Part shown: in pieces, positions 8,824 to 16,870 of the stretch
Numbering within the stretch: position 1 is the first letter of the stretch
Layout: the number at the start of each line of letters is the position of its first letter
Source: Gloeocapsa sp. PCC 7428
Lineage (GTDB): Bacteria > Cyanobacteriota > Cyanobacteriia > Cyanobacteriales > Chroococcidiopsidaceae
Length of the DNA stretch: 64,000 nucleotides
NCBI RefSeq assembly: GCF_000317555.1
Contig: NC_019745.1
Span: 3,844,001-3,908,000 of the forward strand
Direction of reading: 5' to 3'
Translations under genes and position numbers: made by a program
The notes under the pieces: model-generated
Told to the model about the DNA's origin: nothing
Database searches by the model: none
The model's input: the letters and a program-made list of their open reading frames with translations, nothing else

Positions 8824-9069
8824 TTAATAAGCTGTGTATTTAGCTAATAATTCCTGACCGCGATCGCCCATTTGTTCTAGGTGTTGAAAAATTTTTTGCC
8901 TAGCTAAAAGTAAAGGTGTACTCCGCCCGTTCTCCCAACGATTAATTGAAGAACAGGTAACACCTAATTCAGCCGCAAACTGTTCTTGTGTCAGCCCAGT
9001 TTCTAACCGTATTTCACGAATGAGCTTCCCAATTTGTGGCTGATTGATTCCTAAAGTTTTGACTGACAT
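8824..9069 (-). CDS. XRE-family helix-turn-helix regulator
   Basis: This 81-residue protein contains one Cro/cI-type helix-turn-helix: IGKLIREIRLETGLTQEQFA, then AELGVTCSSINRWENGRSTP. Its size and position immediately before a DNA methyltransferase resemble the controller (C) proteins of restriction-modification systems, which set timing by binding tandem sites in their own promoter. A tandem 12-bp repeat lies 32-67 bp before its ATG (9101-9136), consistent with autoregulation. It may instead be an antitoxin-like regulator. Confidence 0.85.
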   Translation of the reverse strand: MSVKTLGINQPQIGKLIREIRLETGLTQEQFAAELGVTCSSINRWENGRSTPLLLARQKIFQHLEQMGDRGQELLAKYTAY

Positions 9070-9100
9070 CTAACTTTTAATCTCCAGCTTGGACGCTACA

Positions 9101-9136
9101 TGACGTAGCACTTGACGTATCACGTTACGCATCATA
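9101..9136 (-). promoter_or_regulatory. Three tandem 12-bp repeats, likely operator of the XRE/ISP operon
   Basis: Read on the plus strand, TGACGTAGCACT, TGACGTATCACG and TTACGCATCATA follow each other with exact 12-bp spacing. Positions TGACGTA-CAC are kept in the first two, and the third is more diverged. They lie in the promoter region of the XRE gene. Confidence 0.6.
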
Positions 9137-9261
9137 TTTGCTAGAAATAGTCACTGTCAGTAGTAAAACTGCGTAAACTAAAACCTGAGAAATTTACCTA
9201 TAATTTATAAAAACTTTAAACTTAATTGCGGACAATAGGGAAAAAATATTAAAATTTTGGC

Positions 9262-9437
9262 TTTGCTGAATCAATGTATAAATCGTTAATCCAGATGCCC
9301 TTCGACTCCCTTCGGGGCTACCAAAACGAAGTGTGCGAAGGCACACTAAAACAAAAGTGTTATCAAAAAATACACGGAGGAAATAGGGTTTATTTAGCTG
9401 CGAATTCATTTGTGGTTCTCTTCATGCAGGAGGTTTA
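9262..9437 (+). repeat. MITE-like family A, copy 1
   Basis: About 175 bp sharing blocks with 15691-15867: GCCCTTCGACT/GGGGCT hairpin, AGTGTGCGAAGGCACACT hairpin, GGGTTTATTTAGCT, and the terminal TTCATGCAGGAGGT. The left end is degenerate. This copy lacks the family B palindrome found inside copy 2. Confidence 0.7.
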
Positions 9438-10149
9438 CATAATTTAAGAGTTATTCATACTCCTATCTGGCAACATCGAAATTTTTAATCATGAGATATC
9501 AAAGTTTAAAAAAAATTGCTACAGATGTAGATAGGCGAGCGCACTTAAACTTCTCTTGACAACTAGTTAGCTGCATACTAAAAAATCGCGCAATTCATCT
9601 CGCCATAAAGAAGCTATTTTTTGATCAAAATACTCTATCAAGTACTTATTTATACTGAAATACAAGAGTTTTTGCTAAAAATTGCTTTCTCTAACAGTGT
9701 AAGAACGGATATTTAGTAAATTATCCACAAAAGATTCTAGATACGAAAATACTTTTTATAAAAATGTCAGAAAAACTATAATTCTTTTCCTACGATATCC
9801 GTATTCGTACGAAGTTGAAATATAAATTTGTTAATAATCAAAGCTAGCTTAAAGAATGAGTTTTGATTGCTGACTCAGTTACCATTGTCTGGCTAAGAAG
9901 ATGCGATCGCACAAGCCTAGCTCCCCCATCCTAAAAACCTCTAAAATCAAAGTCCCCCAAGATTGGGGATTTAGGGGGCGATCAGGAGATTTACGGGGCA
10001 AATGAACTATCCATAGCACTTCTTAGACATCCTATTTACGGGTTAAAGAAGGACGTAAGAATGCACGTAAAGCAAAAAAACTCAACTTGAAAAAGTCCAC
10101 TGTAGCTGATAACTTTGAATTCACTCGGCTATCGCCTGCTACAAATTGT
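9438..10149. other. A/T-rich spacer; family D repeat at its right side
   Basis: No credible gene. A family D repeat with CCCCC/GGGGG arms and TTTAGGGGGC lies at about 9919-9982. A 30-codon open piece without a start on the minus strand, about 9560-9660, is too short to interpret. Confidence 0.4.
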
Positions 10150-10941
10150 ATGCTCACTAGTTTGCAAAACCCGCTGGTCAAGCAGTTACGAAAGTTGCAT
10201 TCCGCAAAAGAACGGCGGGAACAAGGTGTGTTTTTAATCGAAGGAACACACTTACTTCAAGAAGCTTGTCGGGTAAAGTACCCTTTAGAGACTGTGTGTT
10301 GTACTCCAGAGTGGCAAAGTAGCAATCAGATGCTATGGCAACAAGCTAGCCAGCAAGCGAAACGCGGAGAAATTGTTAGTGAAGAAGTTTTGAAAGCGAT
10401 CGCCACAACCGTCAACCCTGATGGCGTTGTCGCAACCGCGCCCCACTGTTTAGAACGCATCCAAGTCCCGTACAATGGTTTAGCACTAGCTTTAGAAAAC
10501 GTGCAAGACCCAGGTAATTTAGGAACGATTATTCGCACAGCTAAAGCAGCTGGTGCTAATGGATTGTGGTTGAGTGCCAATAGTGTCGATATCTATAACC
10601 CAAAAGTTTTAAGAGCCACAGCAGGACAGTGGTTTCGCTTACCAATCGCTATCAGTCCCGATTTAAGGGCAACAGTATGCAAATGTCAACAAGCAGGAAT
10701 GCAAGTCATTGCTACACAGGCAGATGCATCGTTAACTTACTGGGAAGTCAATTGGCAGCGTCCAAGTTTAATCTTGCTAGGAAATGAAGGCGCAGGCTTA
10801 TCCGCTGAATTAGTCGCGCAAAGCGATCTTTGTGTCAGAATTCCGCAAAATGCTGAAGTCGAATCATTAAATGTAGCGATCGCAGCTGCTTTGATGTTGT
10901 ATGAAGCGCAACGCCAAAAGATGTTTTCGACGGCAGAATAA
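10150..10941 (+). CDS. TrmH/SpoU-family rRNA or tRNA 2'-O-methyltransferase
   Basis: SPOUT-fold RNA methyltransferase. The N-terminal substrate-binding domain (SLQNPLVKQLRKLHSAKERR, then GVFLIEGTHLLQEA) is followed by the SpoU knot motifs: LALENVQDPGNLGTIIRTAKAAG, LILLGNEGAGLS and PQNAEVESLNVAIAAALMLYE. This order and length fit RlmB-like enzymes that methylate a ribose in 23S rRNA, but the exact target cannot be read from sequence. An in-frame TTG at 10087 would add 21 residues not matching the family, so I prefer ATG 10150. It stands alone on the plus strand. Confidence 0.9.
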   Translation: MLTSLQNPLVKQLRKLHSAKERREQGVFLIEGTHLLQEACRVKYPLETVCCTPEWQSSNQMLWQQASQQAKRGEIVSEEVLKAIATTVNPDGVVATAPHCLERIQVPYNGLALALENVQDPGNLGTIIRTAKAAGANGLWLSANSVDIYNPKVLRATAGQWFRLPIAISPDLRATVCKCQQAGMQVIATQADASLTYWEVNWQRPSLILLGNEGAGLSAELVAQSDLCVRIPQNAEVESLNVAIAAALMLYEAQRQKMFSTAE

Positions 10942-10959
10942 AGCTGTATCACGCTGCGT

Positions 10960-10976
10960 GTTTGCGACTCATTCGC
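10960..10976. terminator. Small hairpin after the SpoU gene
   Basis: TTGCGA and TCGCAA flank a 5-nt loop shortly after the stop codon, followed by T-rich sequence (CTACTTCTTTCTACTTCTTT). A weak intrinsic terminator is possible; there is no direct T run. Confidence 0.35.
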
Positions 10977-11032
10977 AACATCTACTTCTTTCTACTTCTT
11001 TAGTTGCTTTTTTCCTTACTCTAGCTTGGCAA

Positions 11033-11051
11033 GATAAGCATAATCATTTTC
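11033..11051 (+). promoter_or_regulatory. Fur-box-like site before the iron ABC transporter genes
   Basis: GATAAGCATAATCATTTTC matches the classical Fur box GATAATGATAATCATTATC at 16 of 19 positions. It lies about 220 bp before the permease ATG, in a 329-bp spacer (10942-11270) with no other recognised feature apart from the small hairpin. Confidence 0.6.
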
Positions 11052-11270
11052 AATAATTTATATAAGTAACAAGTCCTTTGCCTGCTGTGCTTACAGAAAT
11101 TATTTTATGATTCTGAAAAGTAGTGAGAAAGTTTCTTATTTAATCCAAAAGTTGAGGAGAAATTAATTCTCAAAATTAACTTTAACACGGTGCTTACAGT
11201 GCGAAGTTGATAGCACAACAACTTTAGAGCACATTTGACAGTTTGATACATCAGTTTCAGTTAATGATTT

Positions 11271-12866
11271 ATGCAAATTTCTAGGGGCATCTCAGCACAT
11301 AGACCACCGTTATTTCTACTTGTTACAGGTGCAATTACTGCCGTTGCTATTGCAATTCCATTAACGTATTTAGTGATTCGGACAGCGGGTGTCGGTGGAG
11401 AAGAATTATCTGATTTGCTCTTGCGCCCTCGAACTGTGACGGTGTTACTCAACAGCGCTGGAATGGCAGCAGCCGTCACGATATTTTCTGCATTGATTGC
11501 GATTCCACTAGCGTTTTTAACCGTCAGGACAGATTTACCTTGGCGGCGATTTTGGTTAATTGTAACGACTCTGCCTTTAGCTGTTCCGAGTTATGTAGGT
11601 AGCTTTGCTTTAATAGCAGCATTTGGACCAAGAGGCAGCTTGTTACAACTGTTGCTAGAACCATTGGGAGTACAACAGCTACCGAGCATTTATGGCTGGT
11701 TTGGCACAATTTTAGCCATTACTTTATTTACTTATCCGTATATTTTACTGAGTGTCCGTGCCGGATTACACGGAATTGACCCCGCGATCGAAGAAGCTGC
11801 GCGGAGTTTGGGATATAGTAGACGAGACACATTCTTTCGCGTCATCTTGCCGCAGTTGCGTCCTTCGATAGTTGCCGGATCGCTTTTAGTTGCATTGTAT
11901 GCGTTACGCGATTTTGGTACGCCTTCGCTGATGCGGTTTGATGCTTTTACACGCGTCATCTTTCTGCAATACAGGTCGAGTTTTAACCGCAATTTAGCCG
12001 CTGCCCTAGCGTTAATTTTGGTCGTATTAGTATTAGGAATTTTGTGGTTAGAAAATAAGGCGCGATCGCGGGCAAGGTACTATAGTCGCCGTGCTTCTCG
12101 CCGTGCTTTACAAATCAAACTCGGATATTGGAAACTACCAGCGCTTTTGTTTTGTGCAGGAATTACGCTGATTAGTTTAGTGTTACCCGTTGGCGTGACT
12201 TTGTTTTGGTTGATTCGCGGCTTAACGGTGGGCGGTGGAGATGCGGTTAATTTGGCTCAAGACATGATCCAACCCGCGCTTAACTCAATTTGGGCAGCAG
12301 CACTCGCGGCGATCGCGGCAACGATTTGTGCTTTACCCGTGGCTATTTTAGTAGTGCGTTTTCCCAGCCGGATAACTGCCGTAATCGAGCGCTGTAGCTA
12401 CATCGGCTTTGGCTTACCAGGAATTGTTGTTGCATTATCGCTCGTGTTTTTAGGTGCTAACTATCTTCCTTGGGTTTATCAAACTTTACCAATCCTGGTT
12501 TTTGCATATTTAGTCTTATTTTTACCGCAATCAGTCGGCACAGTCCGTAGTTCGCTGCTGCAAGTCAATCCACAACTCGAAGAATCTGCCCAAGTCTTAG
12601 GAAGAACTCCGTGGCAAACTTTGCGGGAAATTACCTTACCACTCGTCCGCCCAGGAATATTAAGTGGAGCAACTTTGGTATTTTTGACTGCAATTAAAGA
12701 GCTACCTGCAACATTGTTACTCGCGCCGATTGGTTTTTCAACACTCGCAACCAAGATTTGGACAGCAACAGAAAACGTTGCGTTTAGCGATGCCGCAGCG
12801 GCGGCGTTGACGATGTTGTTAGTTTCCTGCGGATCGACTTTATTTATGCTTTCTCAAGAGCAATAG
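11271..12866 (+). CDS. Iron(III)-type ABC transporter permease (FbpB/FutB-like)
   Basis: A 531-residue inner-membrane permease made of two fused permease domains, each with about six membrane segments. Each half carries the cytoplasmic EAA loop that docks the ATPase: EEAARSLGYSRRDTFFRVILP near 165 and EESAQVLGRTPWQTLREITLP near 440. Duplicated permeases of this size are typical of the Fe3+ uptake family (SfuB/FbpB/FutB). The ATPase gene follows 11 bp after the stop, forming an operon. No periplasmic substrate-binding gene is adjacent, so it must be encoded elsewhere. A Fur-box-like site upstream supports iron-regulated expression. Confidence 0.88.
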   Translation: MQISRGISAHRPPLFLLVTGAITAVAIAIPLTYLVIRTAGVGGEELSDLLLRPRTVTVLLNSAGMAAAVTIFSALIAIPLAFLTVRTDLPWRRFWLIVTTLPLAVPSYVGSFALIAAFGPRGSLLQLLLEPLGVQQLPSIYGWFGTILAITLFTYPYILLSVRAGLHGIDPAIEEAARSLGYSRRDTFFRVILPQLRPSIVAGSLLVALYALRDFGTPSLMRFDAFTRVIFLQYRSSFNRNLAAALALILVVLVLGILWLENKARSRARYYSRRASRRALQIKLGYWKLPALLFCAGITLISLVLPVGVTLFWLIRGLTVGGGDAVNLAQDMIQPALNSIWAAALAAIAATICALPVAILVVRFPSRITAVIERCSYIGFGLPGIVVALSLVFLGANYLPWVYQTLPILVFAYLVLFLPQSVGTVRSSLLQVNPQLEESAQVLGRTPWQTLREITLPLVRPGILSGATLVFLTAIKELPATLLLAPIGFSTLATKIWTATENVAFSDAAAAALTMLLVSCGSTLFMLSQEQ

Positions 12867-12877
12867 TAGGAGGTTAA

Positions 12878-13969
12878 TTGCATTTTATGGGACACGAGCA
12901 AGTTATTCTTCGCGTCGATGATGTTACGAAACAGTTTGATCAACCACCACCAGCAGTTGCGAATGTCAGCCTTAGTCTTATTCAAGGAGATTTACTTGGT
13001 TTATTAGGTCCATCAGGTTGCGGTAAAACAACGTTGTTACGGTTAATTGCTGGATTTGAGCGTCCGCAATCAGGAAGAGTCGAAATTGCTGGAAAAACCG
13101 TCGCTGGTGCGCATTGGATACCTCCAGAACAGCGTTCGGTAGGCATGGTGTTTCAGGATTATGCACTATTTCCGCACTTAACCGTAGGTGAGAATGTTGC
13201 GTTTGGTTTGCGATCGCACAAAAAGCGCAGCGATCGCGTCGCTCAACTTATAGAACTTGTCGGATTAGCAGGATTAGAAAAACGCTATCCGCATGAATTA
13301 TCTGGCGGACAACAGCAGCGAGTCGCTTTAGCACGCGCCTTAGCACCAGAACCCGCCCTGATTTTACTCGATGAACCGTTGAGTAATCTGGATGTGCAAG
13401 TCCGCTTGCGCTTGCGCGAGGAATTACGCGAAATTCTCAAAGCAACCGGAATTTCGGGGGTTTTTGTTACGCACGACCAAGAAGAAGCTTTGGCGATCAC
13501 CGATCAAGTCGCCGTGATGCGTCAAGGAAAAATTGAACAACTAGGTACACCCGAAGAAATTTATACGCATCCCCAAACCCGCTTTGTTGCAGAGTTTGTC
13601 ACTCGCGCCAACTTTTTGCCAGCTAAGCGCCGAGGACACCTGTGGGAAACCGAAATTGGCTGTTTTACCGTGCGCACAGAGATAGGACAAAGCGAAACGG
13701 GCGACTTAATGATTCGCGAAGAAGATTTAATCTTACAACCTGCGGATAGTGCGCCTGTTATTGTTCACACTCGTAGGTTTTTAGGACGCGAATACCGCTA
13801 CTGTTTGCACACTGCATCGGGTAAAAGATTACACGCGCGCACATCAGCCGAAGTCGTCTTACCAGTAGGAACGCGAGTCGAGTTAGCCGTTGCTGAACAA
13901 GCAATTAGGTTTTTTCCAACCAATGCGATATCAGAGGATTTGGTGATGAATTCAGTTGGTTCGCATTGA
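12878..13969 (+). CDS. Iron(III)-type ABC transporter ATP-binding protein (FbpC/FutC-like)
   Basis: ATPase of the transporter encoded just upstream. It has Walker A (GPSGCGKTTLLRL) near 42, the signature LSGGQQQRVALARA near 140, Walker B (LILLDEPLSNLD) near 160, the switch His in FVTHDQEEA, and a C-terminal TOBE-like domain (about 245-350), as in the MalK/FbpC group. Two starts are possible. TTG 12878 lies 4 bp after an AGGAGG Shine-Dalgarno at 12868-12873, and ATG 12887 lies 13 bp after it; the first is closer to normal spacing. The permease and ATPase are probably cotranscribed. Confidence 0.88.
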   Translation: MHFMGHEQVILRVDDVTKQFDQPPPAVANVSLSLIQGDLLGLLGPSGCGKTTLLRLIAGFERPQSGRVEIAGKTVAGAHWIPPEQRSVGMVFQDYALFPHLTVGENVAFGLRSHKKRSDRVAQLIELVGLAGLEKRYPHELSGGQQQRVALARALAPEPALILLDEPLSNLDVQVRLRLREELREILKATGISGVFVTHDQEEALAITDQVAVMRQGKIEQLGTPEEIYTHPQTRFVAEFVTRANFLPAKRRGHLWETEIGCFTVRTEIGQSETGDLMIREEDLILQPADSAPVIVHTRRFLGREYRYCLHTASGKRLHARTSAEVVLPVGTRVELAVAEQAIRFFPTNAISEDLVMNSVGSH

Positions 13970-14357
13970 TTTAGCGGAGTATACTTACATCGCGTTGTTG
14001 AGTATATGGAGGTCGGGTAATGGGTAATGATCGCTATTCCAATTACCAATGACCAGTTACTAAGCATCAACCTTATCGTTACGTTTATTTTTACCCACTT
14101 ATCCTTTAGCATTTGTGAGTGTCAAGCGTAATTACTAGGAAAATTGGAAAAAAGATGAGATTACTTGACGAAATATATCTTTAGATAGAAGAAAAAAGCA
14201 TTACTCCAGACAGAGCCGAGGGCGCGATCACAGAAGTTATTCTAAAGACGATTCGGGTATCATGTAATTAAAGCTACTTTAAGCCTACGTAATAACCGCG
14301 AATAACATCTACCGTTTTTATCTCGTTCATCTCTGCGAGGAGAGTACTTTTAAAGCT
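13970..14357. other. Spacer without a recognised gene
   Basis: It holds a GTAATGGGTAATG/CAATTACCAATGACC inverted word at about 14017-14054 of the kind also seen at about 25513-25545. No coding frame or RNA gene was recognised. The 3' part is presumably the leader of the following gene. Confidence 0.4.
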
Positions 14358-15029
14358 ATGTCTACTAACCCTAACGATTACAAAAGTTATAACCGCGAAC
14401 GCCAAGAGACACGCACTGATGCAAATGGCAATACTCACACTACACGTACCAACGAAACTGTAAGCGGTGGCACTAACGCAGACGCTTACCGCGAAGGGTA
14501 TGTTCAAGGTCAAGTATCCGAAAACCTCTATCAAGAAGAAGTTTTAGCAGCAAGAGACAATGAAAACGCCTCGCGGGGGTTACTTCTTGGTATTCTCCTT
14601 GCTTCACTCGCAGCTTTAACCGCAGGTGGAATTTGGTTACTCAATCAACGCGAAGAACCTGTACCTACCAACACAAACATCGTCGTTCCAGCACCGAGTC
14701 AGGAACCATCACCAACAGCAAGTCCCGCTCCCGAAAACCAAACTACCATCATCGAACGCACAACCGAAGTTCCCGTTCCGGTTCCTGTTCCTCAGCAACA
14801 AGCCCCAGCCCCTCAAGCGCCAGACATCAATATTACTGTTCCTAGTCCGGCTCCACCCGCACCAACAACACAGCCAGAACCTACACAACCACAGACACAA
14901 GAAAGTAGTAATGTTCCTGCACAAGCTGCACAAAGCAGCAGCGATACCGTTGCTTCGCCTGAAAGTACACCAGCAACGAGTACAACAGAGAGTAGTTCTG
15001 GAGAAACTAGCAATACAAGTGCTCAGTAA
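14358..15029 (+). CDS. Single-span membrane protein with a long Pro/Thr/Ser-rich tail
   Basis: I do not recognise a named family. The 223-residue protein has a polar N-terminus (residues 1-70, with repeated Asn/Thr/Arg/Glu), one clear membrane segment at about 73-95 (GLLLGILLASLAALTAGGIW), and a low-complexity C-terminal tail rich in Pro, Ala, Gln, Thr and Ser (about 100-223) with PVPVPVP and PSPAPPAP runs. The tail resembles cell-wall-spanning or periplasmic linkers. Similar short proteins are common in cyanobacteria and have no assigned function. The other two frames over the tail are also open because of its composition, but this frame has the start and the membrane segment. Confidence 0.75.
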   Translation: MSTNPNDYKSYNRERQETRTDANGNTHTTRTNETVSGGTNADAYREGYVQGQVSENLYQEEVLAARDNENASRGLLLGILLASLAALTAGGIWLLNQREEPVPTNTNIVVPAPSQEPSPTASPAPENQTTIIERTTEVPVPVPVPQQQAPAPQAPDINITVPSPAPPAPTTQPEPTQPQTQESSNVPAQAAQSSSDTVASPESTPATSTTESSSGETSNTSAQ

Positions 15030-15690
15030 ACCGCTTGTATGAATCTTTAACCCTCACTGTATCTTCTTCCCAGAATTAGGGGAAATCGAGAGCGGACGAG
15101 GGTTTCTAAATAACTTCAACCCCGATGTGGATTACCGTGTACTCGGTAGCAAACTAAAAAAAGATTTTGCTAGAAGTCACTGCCGCTGATTTTGTAAACT
15201 AGTTTACAAAAATATTACAAAAAATGAATGTCAATAAACTTTACTAAATCGGAAGCTTATTCCTAAAAAAGGAATGCTAATTTATAAATCAAGGCACTAA
15301 AGAGTTGATTAATAAAAAATTAATTAGTACCTGTGCCTCCTGTACTAATCACGCTGCAATACCTCAAGTTTCTTGACATCCAATTGTTTTAGTTTCATCC
15401 TTGTATTCATTATTTATTGTTAATTATGGAGGTTTTTGAACATACAGCCGAAACGACTATTTCGATAGTTCTGGATGTACAAAGCTTGATAAGTGAATTG
15501 CAGATAACGTCCACAGTAGTAAAGAACATTAGTTGATTTTATTTCTAAAGTCGCCAACTCTAAAGACAATAAAACTTCCTTAACCCGCTGTAAGTTGCTA
15601 ATTCATTCTGGTAGCTTGGCGGGTTAACTTTATGTAAACTATAGCAATTGAAGAGGTGCTTAGGACATGGTAAAAGATCAATTCTATTAC
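15030..15690. other. A/T-rich spacer with one strong hairpin
   Basis: No gene was recognised on either strand. The only conspicuous structure is the long hairpin at 15590-15627, listed separately. Confidence 0.4.
15590..15627. other. Long imperfect hairpin, possible terminator or small RNA element
   Basis: TTAACCCGC at 15590-15598 pairs perfectly with GCGGGTTAA at 15619-15627. Inside, AAGTTGCTA and TGGTAGCTT can also pair with G-U pairs, leaving a short loop. Read on the minus strand it is followed by GGAAGTTTTATTG, which could act as a weak terminator. No coding sequence is nearby. Confidence 0.4.
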
Positions 15691-15867
15691 TAGACCTCCT
15701 GCATGAATCACAGACGCCCTCCGACTAAAGTCAGGGCTATCCAAGCAAAGTGTACCTTCGTACACTAAAAAACAAGATTTTTGAGAGGGTAAGGCATGCC
15801 TTACCCGTAGTCCAGGGTTTATTTAGCTAGCGAATTTATACGAGATGGCATTCACGCAGGAGGTCTA
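15691..15867 (+). repeat. MITE-like family A, copy 2 (complete, with terminal inverted repeats)
   Basis: 177 bp bounded by TAGACCTCCTGCATGAAT and ATTCACGCAGGAGGTCTA, 17 of 18 complementary. The interior has two hairpins (GCCCTCCGACT/AGTCAGGGC and AGTGTACCTTCGTACACT) and a perfect 20-bp palindrome GGGTAAGGCATGCCTTACCC at 15787-15806. The last belongs to family B and is absent from copy 1, so it is a nested insertion. No coding capacity. Confidence 0.8.
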
Positions 15868-15948
15868 CTGATGACTGATGATTAAAATAGTGAGTGTAGG
15901 TGAAGGGTGACTAGCAACTAAGCACTAAGTTTTTAGCTTGTTTAGTGA

Positions 15949-16731
15949 TTAGCCAATAACCTGAATTGGTCCTTCAACATTACCACTAAAAAATTGTTGA
16001 ATGAGAGGATTGTCAGAAGTATCAATATCTTTTACAGAGCCTTCCCACTGAACTTTTCCTTGGTAGAGAAAGACAATGCGATCTGCGGTACGGCGGATCG
16101 TACTATCTTGATGGGTGACGATCGCATAAGTACTACATACCCCAGTTGTGCATTGTAGCTGTCGAATTAAATCTTCAATAACTGTCGATGCAATTGGATC
16201 AAGACCAGCGGTAGGTTCATCGTAGAGTAAAACCGCTGGAGAGTCTTTGATATTATCGGGATTAGACATGATGGCTCTGGCAAAACTGACACGCTTGCGC
16301 ATTCCGCCGGAAAGTTCACTTGGGTAGCGATCGCCAACTCCGGTTAAGCCGACCATTTCTAATTTTTGATTAACTAACTCGCGAATACGCGATCGCGATA
16401 GTTGTGAATGTTGATAAAGCAAAAAACCAACGTTTTCTTCGACGGTTAATGAGTCAAATAATGCCGCCTGCTGAAATACCATCCCAATACTAATAGGATC
16501 GGCAGCATCTTCAATGAGTCCTTTGCGTTGGTGTCCTTGGATATAAACTTCTCCTGCATCTGGTGCTAGCAATCCAGCAATAATGCGTAATATTGTAGAT
16601 TTACCTGTACCCGATGGACCAATAATCGCTAAGGCTTCTCCTTGATAAAGCGTTAAATCGGCTTCATCTAAAACGACGTTGTTACCGAATGCTTTACTCA
16701 CGCCTTTAAGTTCAATGATCGGCTCAGCCAT
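15949..16731 (-). CDS. Mla/Mce-type lipid ABC transporter ATP-binding protein
   Basis: ATPase of the MlaF (Ttg2A) group, which powers phospholipid or lipid movement between membranes with an MlaE-type permease and an Mce-domain protein. Motifs: Walker A (GPSGTGKSTILRI), the signature LSGGMRKRVSFARAI typical of this subfamily, Walker B (VLLYDEPTAGLDPI) and the switch His (IVTHQD). I chose ATG 16729-16731 (MAEPIIELKGV), which gives 260 residues as in homologues; an open extension to 16830 adds 33 residues without similarity. The permease and Mce partners are not in the neighbourhood. Confidence 0.87.
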   Translation of the reverse strand: MAEPIIELKGVSKAFGNNVVLDEADLTLYQGEALAIIGPSGTGKSTILRIIAGLLAPDAGEVYIQGHQRKGLIEDAADPISIGMVFQQAALFDSLTVEENVGFLLYQHSQLSRSRIRELVNQKLEMVGLTGVGDRYPSELSGGMRKRVSFARAIMSNPDNIKDSPAVLLYDEPTAGLDPIASTVIEDLIRQLQCTTGVCSTYAIVTHQDSTIRRTADRIVFLYQGKVQWEGSVKDIDTSDNPLIQQFFSGNVEGPIQVIG

Positions 16732-16870
16732 TCTTAAGAAGTCGGGGGTCAGGGGAGTTTTGAGTGATGAGAAAATTCTTTGAATAATTACCTCCGGTAC
16801 GCTAGGGAAACAAAACTCTTTGGGATTCAAAATTCAAACCTAATCTCTCACCCTTCATTATCTTCCATCT

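Noticed and set aside
9194-9409. 71-codon open frame on the minus strand
   Set aside because: It runs through MITE-like family A copy 1, and its residues derive from the hairpins of the repeat.
10087-10149. TTG start extending the SpoU methyltransferase
   Set aside because: The 21 extra residues do not match the family, and the ATG at 10150 begins the conserved N-terminus.
14626-15042. Alternative frames over the Pro/Thr-rich region (138 and 74 codons)
   Set aside because: They are open only because of the repetitive composition of the real gene at 14358-15029.
16732-16830. N-terminal extension of the Mla-type ATPase
   Set aside because: 33 residues without similarity; ATG 16731 gives the usual family length.
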